Shown here: positions 58,044 through 64,000 of the stretch, one piece after another
Numbering within the stretch: the stretch's first letter is position 1
Layout: the number at the start of each line of letters is the position of its first letter
Source: Physcousia sp015060555
GTDB taxonomy: Bacteria; Bacteroidota; Bacteroidia; Bacteroidales; Bacteroidaceae
Assembly: GCA_015060555.1 (NCBI GenBank)
Contig: SUYG01000016.1
Location: 7,427-71,426 of the forward strand
Direction of reading: 5' to 3'
Length of the DNA stretch: 64,000 nt
Translations under genes and position numbers: made by a program
Notes under the pieces: model-generated
What the model was told of the DNA's origin: nothing
The model's input: the letters and a program-made list of their open reading frames with translations, nothing else
The model's database searches: none

Positions 58044-59219
58044 ATGCTAAAAGCATTAAATAACATCTGGAAAATCACGAAGCGTGAGCTGCGCGCTTTC
58101 AGCCGCCGCCCCATCTTCCTGATGATCATGTTCGTGGCGCCACTGGGTTTCCTGTGGCTGTTCACGAGCCTCATGGACGCGGGTCTTCCCACGAAGTTGC
58201 CCGCAGCGCTGGTCGATGAAGATGACACCCACGTCACACGTCAGCTCACGCGTATCCTTGGGACGATGCAGGAGACGAACTTCGTCATCACGACCAAGAG
58301 CTTCACCGAGGCACGCCAGGCCATGCAGCGCGGCGAGATCTACGCCATCTTCCGCATCCCCAAAGGCACCACCGAGGCGGCGCTCACGCAGCGGCAACCC
58401 GTCATCTCATTCTACACGAACGACACATACTATGTGGCCGCGTCACTGATGATGAAGGATATGCGTAAGATGAGCGAGATGGCCGGACTGGCCATGACAC
58501 GCGCCACGATGCGCGCCCGCGGCTTTCGCGACGACCAAATCATGGGCACACTACAGCCCATCGTCATCGAAAGCCACCCCCTCGGCAACCCCCATCTGAA
58601 CTACTCCGTGGTGCTCACGAACCTCATTGTGCCCGGACTGCTGATGCTGGTCATCATGTTGACCACCAGCTACGCCTTCGGCAACGAATGGAAACGCGGA
58701 CGCCAGAAACACCTCTACGAGATGGGCGATGGCAATATGGTCGCTATCGTGACGGGAAAGCTGCTGCCCCAAACCGTCATCTACACCATCCTCTTCTGGC
58801 TCTTCGACATCATCTTCTACAACTACCTCGAGTTCCCCTGCGCCTGTGGCATCCCCCGCATGATGCTATGGGGGTTCCTCGCCGTGCTGGCATCACAGGG
58901 CTTTGGACTTCTGATGTTCATAGCCTTCCCCGGACAGATGCGCATGGCCATGTCGGCCTGCTCGCTGCTGGGTGTCATGCAGTTCTCGCTCGCAGGCTTC
59001 TCCTTCCCCGTGTCGGCTATGGACCTGCCTTTCCAGTGGCTGTCTAACATCTTCCCCCTGCACCATTATTTCGTCATTTACGTCAATCAGGCCCTCAACG
59101 GCTATGCTGTCCACTACGTGTGGCCCAGCGTCATGGCCCTTGTGCTGCTCTACATGCTGCCACAGTTCTTCGCTTTTCGCCTGAGAGATGCGTTCCTTCA
59201 TAAAAATTACCAAGAATGA
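58044..59219 (+). CDS. ABC-2 type permease
   Basis: 391 residues. N-terminal segment (PIFLMIMFVAPLGFLWLFTS), a periplasmic domain, then membrane segments from LIVPGLLMLVIMLTTSYAFG with the coupling region NEWKRGRQKHLYEMGDGN. Its stop overlaps the next start by 4 bases (ATGA). Unlike the first operon, no ABC ATPase gene accompanies it. Confidence 0.88.
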   Translation: MLKALNNIWKITKRELRAFSRRPIFLMIMFVAPLGFLWLFTSLMDAGLPTKLPAALVDEDDTHVTRQLTRILGTMQETNFVITTKSFTEARQAMQRGEIYAIFRIPKGTTEAALTQRQPVISFYTNDTYYVAASLMMKDMRKMSEMAGLAMTRATMRARGFRDDQIMGTLQPIVIESHPLGNPHLNYSVVLTNLIVPGLLMLVIMLTTSYAFGNEWKRGRQKHLYEMGDGNMVAIVTGKLLPQTVIYTILFWLFDIIFYNYLEFPCACGIPRMMLWGFLAVLASQGFGLLMFIAFPGQMRMAMSACSLLGVMQFSLAGFSFPVSAMDLPFQWLSNIFPLHHYFVIYVNQALNGYAVHYVWPSVMALVLLYMLPQFFAFRLRDAFLHKNYQE

Positions 59220-60403
59220 GAAAGCCTAAGTTCCCCATCCTTCATGTATGGCTCGACGAGCTCAATGAGATCGTGAAAGACGAGGGCATCCTCATCTTCA
59301 TCATCCTACTGCCCCTCGCCTACCCCCTCCTCTACGCTATGATCTACAACACCGAGACGCAGCGCGAACTGCCCATCTGTGTCGTAGATGACAACATGAG
59401 CGACCGCAGCCGCGACTTCATCCGTCGCGTTGATGCTACCCCCGAGGTGGAGGTCGCCACCCACTGCACCAACATGGAGGAGGCCAAGGAGCTCATGCGC
59501 CAACGCCGCGTCTTTGGAATACTTCACATCCCACGCGAATTCAACGAACGTCTGTGGCGTGGACAGCAAACCGTGGTGGGCCTCTACAGCGACCTCACCA
59601 CCATGCTCTACTACAAGGTCGAGTATCTGGCAGTGATCAACGTGGCACAGGAGCTCAACCGCAACATCAAAGTCCTTGAGCGTCAGGGCAATGCCACTAC
59701 AGCCCGCGAAGAAAGCGTGGCACGCTGGCCCATACGCTTCGAAGAAGTCAAGCTCTACAACTCCGCAGGCGGCTTCGCGGCCTTCCTCATCCCGCCCGTC
59801 CTCATGCTCATCCTCCAGCAAGCCCTCTGCCTCGGCGTGGGAATGTCCATGGGACGCTCGCGTGAGCACTTCCGCGGCCTCGTCATCCCGCCCAACAAGC
59901 ACTACAAGAATGCCCTCGCCGTCGTCCTTGGCAAGGGGCTCGTACACTTCCTCATATTTCTGCTCATGGGCATTTATATGTCCGTCTGTGTCACACGCTG
60001 GTTCGGCTTGCCTAACCTCGGACATTTCTGGGAGATTGTGGGCTTCCTTGTGCCCTATCTGGCTGCCAGCACCTTCATGGCCATGTTTTGGTCCAGCTTC
60101 ATCTATCGTCGTGAGGACTGCATCCTCCTCTTCGTCTTCATGTCCATCCCATTGCTCTTCCTGAGCGGTGTCAGCTGGCCCGGTGCCTCCATCCCGCCCT
60201 TCTGGCAGGCTGTCGCCGGTATCTTCCCCTCCACGTATGGCGCCAACGCCTACGTGCGCATACAGAGCATGGGAGCCTCCATGGGCGACTGCCATTATGA
60301 GTTGACCCGTTTGTGGATTCTCACCGGCGTTTACTTCCTTCTCTCCTGGTTCGTCTATCTCTTCGAGATTCGCAGGTCAGTGGGTCGCACCATCCTCAAA
60401 TAA
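59216..60403 (+). CDS. ABC-2 type permease, second subunit
   Basis: 395 residues. N-terminal segment EGILIFIILLPLAYPLLYAM, periplasmic domain, then membrane segments (GFAAFLIPPVLMLILQQALC and later). Coupling region GRSREHFRGLVIPPNKHY. Last gene of the operon before a strong terminator. The ATPase must be elsewhere, or the pair acts without one. Confidence 0.88.
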   Translation: MRKPKFPILHVWLDELNEIVKDEGILIFIILLPLAYPLLYAMIYNTETQRELPICVVDDNMSDRSRDFIRRVDATPEVEVATHCTNMEEAKELMRQRRVFGILHIPREFNERLWRGQQTVVGLYSDLTTMLYYKVEYLAVINVAQELNRNIKVLERQGNATTAREESVARWPIRFEEVKLYNSAGGFAAFLIPPVLMLILQQALCLGVGMSMGRSREHFRGLVIPPNKHYKNALAVVLGKGLVHFLIFLLMGIYMSVCVTRWFGLPNLGHFWEIVGFLVPYLAASTFMAMFWSSFIYRREDCILLFVFMSIPLLFLSGVSWPGASIPPFWQAVAGIFPSTYGANAYVRIQSMGASMGDCHYELTRLWILTGVYFLLSWFVYLFEIRRSVGRTILK

Positions 60404-60421
60404 CATCCTATCCATTCCATA

Positions 60422-60461
60422 CGCAGGCCGCCAGGGATTCTTCCCCGGCGGCCTGTGTTGT
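60422..60461. terminator. Terminator between the efflux operon and the AraC gene
   Basis: CAGGCCGCC (60424-60432) pairs with GGCGGCCTG (60447-60455), with inner GGG/CCC pairing; TGTTGTATT follows. It serves convergent transcription. Confidence 0.85.
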
Positions 60462-60462
60462 A

Positions 60463-61332
60463 TTAGGAGCTACGGAACTCACTCGGTCTCATGCCTGTCC
60501 GCTTCTTGAACAGCGTGGCAAAGTACTCGGGGTTCTCAAAATGCAAACGAAAAGAGATTTCCTTGATACTATCGTCTGTCGAACGCAGCAGCTGCTTGGC
60601 GCGGTGCAAGCGCAGGTTGATGAAGTACTGCGAAGGCGCCAAGCCCGTATAATGTTTAAACAAGCGGCGGAAAGTAGTGTAGGACACGTTAAGCGCCAAA
60701 GCCACATTGGGCATCGTTATATCTTCTTCAATATGTTGTTGCATATATGCGCGAGCATGATTGATGAGTTCGGGCACATCGCCCTCATCGCCGAAGTCCA
60801 TGTTGATGCTGGTCATGAACATCAGCCCAAGCAGATGGTTAACGATGCCGCACAACAGCTGCTGGAAGTAAGCCTCCTGGCGCATGGCTACATGTAGGGC
60901 GTCGCGATAGAGCCCCACGGCGTCCTCTAGGTAGCCAACGCGATATACAGGATGCTCGGCCGAGAAGAAGCCCGCCGCAACACGCTGGTCAATGTTCGGG
61001 CCCTTGAAACCTATCCAGTACTCGTCCCACCCCGTCTCCGGATTAGGCTGGTAAGTATGCCACTCGCCGGGGAAGATAAGGAACATAGTCCCCGCCTCTA
61101 TGGAAATTTCGCCGGCATGTTCGCTCTTCAGCATCCCGCGACCTTTCACGACATACAGAAGCTGGTATTCCTGCAGAACACGTCCCGCCACTGGATTAAA
61201 GAGATAGTTCTCCGCATGGTGATGTGGAGGATAGGAAGCACCAGGCTCAACACTCTGATAGCCAACAGAGCAGACAGACAGTCCCCAGCGTAAATCGCGC
61301 TCGCTCTCCGTGATGTATTGAATAGGATTCAT
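60463..61332 (-). CDS. AraC-family regulator, likely of rhamnose genes
   Basis: 289 residues. N-terminal cupin sensor domain (SYPPHHHAENYLFNP, VKGRGMLKSEHAGE, FPGEWHTYQP) then the AraC DNA-binding pair (MPNVALALNVSYTTFRRLFK and ISFRLHFENPEYFATLFKKR). Divergent from the rhamnulokinase gene with about 180 bases between starts, the usual place for RhaS/RhaR-type regulators. Start is the ATG at 61332 (MNPIQYITE). Confidence 0.87.
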   Translation of the reverse strand: MNPIQYITESERDLRWGLSVCSVGYQSVEPGASYPPHHHAENYLFNPVAGRVLQEYQLLYVVKGRGMLKSEHAGEISIEAGTMFLIFPGEWHTYQPNPETGWDEYWIGFKGPNIDQRVAAGFFSAEHPVYRVGYLEDAVGLYRDALHVAMRQEAYFQQLLCGIVNHLLGLMFMTSINMDFGDEGDVPELINHARAYMQQHIEEDITMPNVALALNVSYTTFRRLFKHYTGLAPSQYFINLRLHRAKQLLRSTDDSIKEISFRLHFENPEYFATLFKKRTGMRPSEFRSS

Positions 61333-61356
61333 AACGTTTCTTGAAGGTTGATGCGG

Positions 61357-61364
61357 CGAAGATA
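61357..61364 (-). promoter_or_regulatory. Variant -7 element TATCTTCG for the AraC gene
   Basis: One base off TAnnTTTG, 24 bases upstream of the ATG. Confidence 0.4.
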
Positions 61365-61452
61365 CACGAACTTTCGCAGAGAAAAAAACTTTTTGGACAG
61401 AATCTACAGGCAAAAGGTCAAAAAACATAGGTCACCTCAGCCCCAACACCCT

Positions 61453-61460
61453 TATCTTTG
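61453..61460 (+). promoter_or_regulatory. -7 element TATCTTTG for rhaB
   Basis: Core 50 bases upstream of the rhaB ATG, followed by the heptamer array. Confidence 0.6.
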
Positions 61461-61475
61461 CACTCCACATTCCCC

Positions 61476-61510
61476 ATTCGTCATTCGTCATTCATCATTC
61501 TTCATTCTTC
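61476..61510. repeat. Heptamer array ATTCGTC/ATTCTTC, five units, abutting the rhaB start
   Basis: ATTCGTC, ATTCGTC, ATTCATC, ATTCTTC, ATTCTTC, then the ATG at once. It makes up most of the predicted 5' leader. Confidence 0.9.
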
Positions 61511-62950
61511 ATGACCCACTATCTTTCCGTTGACCTCGGCGCCACCAGTGGACGCACAGTCATCGCCTCTTTTGATGGCGAGCGCGTGGATATGCGCGAA
61601 TTCACCCGCTTCGAGAATCCTCAACTCCCCCTCGCGGGCCATATCTTTTGGGATTTGCCCTATCTCTACAATGAAATCCTGCGCGCTCTGAGGTTCGTAA
61701 AAACCGAAGGCCTTCAACTCCAGAGCATCGGCATAGACACCTGGGGTTGCGATTTCGCCTTCTTCGACAAGAGCGGCCAGCTGCTGGGACTCCCCTACTG
61801 CTACCGCGACCCGCACACCGACGGTGCCATGGAATGCTACTTCGCCGAACAGATGTCGCAGCATGAAGTCTATGAGCACACCGGCATTCAGTTCATGCCC
61901 TTCAATTCGCTCTTCCAGCTCCATACCCTACGCCGCGCCGGCTGCACAACCCTTGCCAACGCCTGCAAGATCCTCTTCATCCCCGACGCCCTCATCTACA
62001 TGCTCACCGGTGAAGCCGTCTGCGAATACACGGTGGCCTCCACATCGCAGATGCTCAATCCCAACACAGGCGACCTCGACACAGAACTGTTACACACCCT
62101 CGGTCTCACACGCGACCACTTCGGACGCCTCGTGCAACCCGGCGAGCGCGTGGGTGTACTCACGCCGCAGGTGCAGGCCGCCACAGGGCTCGGCGACATC
62201 CCCATCGTGGCCGTAGCCTCGCACGACACCGCCTCTGCCGTCGCCGCAGTGCCCGCCGAAGATGCCGACTTCGCCTATCTCAGCTGCGGCACATGGAGCC
62301 TTTTGGGCGTCGAATCCCCTACCCCAATCATCAACGAGGACAGCTACACCAACAACTTCACCAACGAAGGCGGACTTGACCACACCACACGCTTCCTCAA
62401 GAACATCACAGGACTCTGGATTTTCGAGCAGTGCCGCAAAGAATGGACTGTGGACAACGATTTACCCGTTGCCATTCCCAAGGACGTCAACGCGCTGAAC
62501 GCCCTTTCACTCGCCTCCGCCTGCGACAGTCTCATCGCACCCGACGACCCCCGCTTTGCACATCCCACCTCCATGACAACCGCCATCTGCGACTACCTGA
62601 CAGAGACCGGGCAGCAGTTGCCCGAGTCACCCGCCGACTACGTCCGCGTCATCTTCCGCTCGTTGGCTGCCAGATACGCCGAGGTCATCAACATGCTGCG
62701 TGACCTCACCAATGTCGAGATCCACCGCCTCCACGTCATCGGAGGAGGCTCCCGCAATGAGTACCTCATGCAGTTTACAGCCAACAGCCTTGGCATACCC
62801 GTCGTTGCAGGACCACAGGAAGGCACAGCCCTCGGCAATGCCCTCGTGCAAGTTCGTGCCCAAGGCCTCGTCAACACCCTCGCTGAAATGCGAGCCATCA
62901 TCAAGAACAGCATTGAACTGAAAACCTTTCGGCCCCAATCGACGGATTAA
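61511..62950 (+). CDS. rhaB: Rhamnulokinase
   Basis: 479 residues, FGGY sugar kinase fold. LSVDLGATSGRTVIASF is the phosphate loop, GIDTWGCDFAFFD and SHDTASAVAAVP follow, the ATP-binding GTWSLLGVE region is clear, and VIGGGSRNEYLMQFTANSLG is the C-terminal motif. Phosphorylates L-rhamnulose. It completes the pathway with rhaA and rhaD, which lie about 30 kb to the left. Start set by the ATG next to the heptamer array. Confidence 0.94.
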   Translation: MTHYLSVDLGATSGRTVIASFDGERVDMREFTRFENPQLPLAGHIFWDLPYLYNEILRALRFVKTEGLQLQSIGIDTWGCDFAFFDKSGQLLGLPYCYRDPHTDGAMECYFAEQMSQHEVYEHTGIQFMPFNSLFQLHTLRRAGCTTLANACKILFIPDALIYMLTGEAVCEYTVASTSQMLNPNTGDLDTELLHTLGLTRDHFGRLVQPGERVGVLTPQVQAATGLGDIPIVAVASHDTASAVAAVPAEDADFAYLSCGTWSLLGVESPTPIINEDSYTNNFTNEGGLDHTTRFLKNITGLWIFEQCRKEWTVDNDLPVAIPKDVNALNALSLASACDSLIAPDDPRFAHPTSMTTAICDYLTETGQQLPESPADYVRVIFRSLAARYAEVINMLRDLTNVEIHRLHVIGGGSRNEYLMQFTANSLGIPVVAGPQEGTALGNALVQVRAQGLVNTLAEMRAIIKNSIELKTFRPQSTD

Positions 62951-63020
62951 CAGATTTACCGATTATCAGATTACCCTTCCCATAAGCCCCACAAGACCCA
63001 TTACACCCATTAGTCCCATA

Positions 63021-63560
63021 ATGAAGAACTTAGACTGGAAGACCCTCAAGAGCGAGTACCTCTTCAAGCGCCCCTGGCTTACCGCACGCCGCGACACCTG
63101 CCAGCTGCCAGACGGCCGCATCAACGATGAATACTACGTACTGGAATATCCCACATGGGTGCATGTTGTAGCCGTAACCAAAAACGACGAGATGGTCATC
63201 ATCCGACAATACCGCCACGGCCTTGGCCACACCTGCTTCGAGATTGTCGCAGGCTGCGTTGAAGAAGGCGAAGAACCACTGATAGCGGCAAAGCGAGAAC
63301 TGCTAGAAGAGACCGGCTACTCCGGCGGCGAATGGCACGAGGCCCTGCAGTTCTCATGCAACGCCAGTGCCATGAACAACATCACCCACAGCTACGTGGC
63401 CGTGGGAGTGGAGAAGACCGCCGACCAGCACCTTGATGCCACCGAGGACATTGAAATCTACACCTTCACACAGGAGAAGGTCAGACAGATGCTCCACGAT
63501 GGAGAATTCATGCAAGCCTCCATGATTGCCGCCCTCTATAAATTCTTCTCCCATCAATAA
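63021..63560 (+). CDS. NUDIX hydrolase, ADP-ribose pyrophosphatase-like
   Basis: 179 residues. The Nudix box GCVEEGEEPLIAAKRELLEE fits GX5EX7REUXEEXGU with all five acidic or basic positions (it ends TGYSG). RQYRHGLGHTCFEIVAG before it is typical of ADP-sugar pyrophosphatases. Follows rhaB after 70 bases of low-complexity spacer (CCCATTA/CCCATAA type). Confidence 0.9.
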   Translation: MKNLDWKTLKSEYLFKRPWLTARRDTCQLPDGRINDEYYVLEYPTWVHVVAVTKNDEMVIIRQYRHGLGHTCFEIVAGCVEEGEEPLIAAKRELLEETGYSGGEWHEALQFSCNASAMNNITHSYVAVGVEKTADQHLDATEDIEIYTFTQEKVRQMLHDGEFMQASMIAALYKFFSHQ

Positions 63561-63590
63561 TTAACACCCCCGCGACACCCAATGGAGCGA

Positions 63591-63643
63591 ACGGCTACAC
63601 CCTATGGAACAAACGTAAACACTCCATAGGCTATAGCCGTTTT
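63591..63643 (+). terminator. Long hairpin after the NUDIX gene
   Basis: ACGGCTACACCCTATGGA (63591-63608) pairs with TCCATAGGCTATAGCCGT (63623-63640) with a few mismatches, then TTT. The rest of 63561-63866 holds low-complexity sequence, the tandem repeat below and the rRNA terminator. Confidence 0.6.
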
Positions 63644-63751
63644 CACCAGAGGGTGTAAGTCCGTCCCCCTGGGATACCTAATACACTTGAAGCCTTAAAC
63701 CACTAAACTCCTTGAACCCTTTGAACCAGATATTACAAATCTTACACGCTT

Positions 63752-63820
63752 AAGATTACTAATTTTAGCGCCACAAGATTACCAATCTTAACCCCATAAG
63801 ATTACAATTCTTCTTTTACG
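63752..63820. repeat. 23-bp tandem repeat, three copies
   Basis: Copies at 63752-63774, 63775-63797 and 63798-63820, each starting AAGATTAC and each a weak palindrome with AATCTT. Confidence 0.8.
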
Positions 63821-63821
63821 A

Positions 63822-63855
63822 AGAAAACCCCGCGCACATCGTTGTGCTCGGGGCT
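63822..63855 (-). terminator. Terminator of the leftward rRNA operon
   Basis: CCCCGCGCAC (63828-63837) pairs with GTGCTCGGGG (63844-63853), one mismatch; T-rich on the minus strand beyond the stem. Confidence 0.85.
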
Positions 63856-63866
63856 TCTTGTAAAAG

Positions 63867-63973
63867 GGGCGGCTACCTACTCTCCCACGGGTGTGCAGTA
63901 CCATCGGCGCAAGCGGGCTTAACTTCTCTGTTCGGGATGGGAAGAGGTGGAACCCCGCCGCTATAACCGCCTA
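63867..63973 (-). rRNA. rrf: 5S ribosomal RNA
   Basis: On the minus strand the sequence runs from GGCGGTTATAGCGGCGGGG through TTCCACCTCTTCCCATCCCG and AACAGAGAAGTTAAGCCCGC to a complementary GTAGCCGCC end, the standard 5S layout. The ends are estimated to within a few bases from the closing stem. The 23S gene should lie just beyond the right edge. Confidence 0.95.
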
Positions 63974-64000
63974 AGTCTTTTCAGAGTGATAGTCTTTAAG

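Noticed and set aside
63752..63820. A CRISPR array in the 23-bp tandem repeat
   Set aside because: There are no spacers between copies, the repeats are degenerate, and no cas genes are present.

Overview
The window is a chromosomal segment of a Bacteroidales bacterium, most likely Prevotellaceae. The evidence is protein character throughout (outer-membrane barrel with carboxypeptidase-regulatory N-domain, YbhF-type efflux operons, rhamnose enzymes, M49 peptidase), the Bacteroidetes-type promoter core TAnnTTTG a short distance upstream of many starts, the lack of convincing Shine-Dalgarno sites, and heptanucleotide intergenic repeats. I support 49 protein genes (one cut by the left edge), one leader peptide and a 5S rRNA gene that marks the end of an rRNA operon lying beyond the right edge. 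I saw no tRNA, CRISPR array, classical insertion sequence or prophage.

Layout. 1-909: end of cstA. 1.1-6.9 kb: an inactive-looking NagB domain fused to a PIG-L deacetylase, a DUF559 nuclease-like gene bracketed by inverted repeats, an outer-membrane barrel, a GHL10 glycoside hydrolase and an aquaporin. 7.0-19.9 kb: a long leftward run lysS, gpsA, GH89 alpha-N-acetylglucosaminidase, pgi, HAD phosphatase, lipoprotein, rfbC, rfbB, uvrA. 20-26.9 kb: AraC regulator divergent from a complete TolC/HlyD/ABC efflux operon. 27-32.7 kb: rhamnose isomerase, a REP-associated tyrosine transposase (RAYT), an MFS sugar transporter, a tiny YqaE protein and rhamnulose-1-phosphate aldolase. 32.8-46.3 kb: Ca-type P-ATPase, an SbcC-like zinc-hook coiled-coil protein without ATPase heads, AraC-type HTH, dipeptidyl peptidase III, AlkD-like protein, Fur-family regulator overlapping purA, and a large outer-membrane barrel. 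46.3-51.9 kb: a leucine operon (leuA, leuC, leuD, second isopropylmalate-synthase-like gene) preceded by what looks like a complete leader-peptide attenuator. 52-60.4 kb: EamA exporter, CDF transporter, hisS and a second TolC/HlyD/permease/permease operon lacking an ATPase. 60.4-63.6 kb: AraC regulator divergent from rhamnulokinase and a NUDIX hydrolase. 63.9 kb: 5S rRNA.

The most unusual signal is a dispersed population of short GC-rich palindromic elements (about 30-45 bp: a C-rich tag followed by a hairpin), at least three sequence families, many of them in inverted tag-out pairs like REPINs. Many sit in frame inside essential or conserved genes (uvrA four copies, lysS, gpsA, leuD, second leuA, GH89, ABC genes), and one element is inserted in the loop of another. 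The window also holds a RAYT gene, the enzyme class known to mobilise such repeats. A second, independent signal is arrays of 7-bp repeats, in intergenic regions and in frame inside hisS, leuC, an HlyD gene and GH89, where one array encodes the signal-peptide core. The third is the branched-chain amino acid attenuator before leuA, whose leader, antiterminator and terminator can all be read directly.
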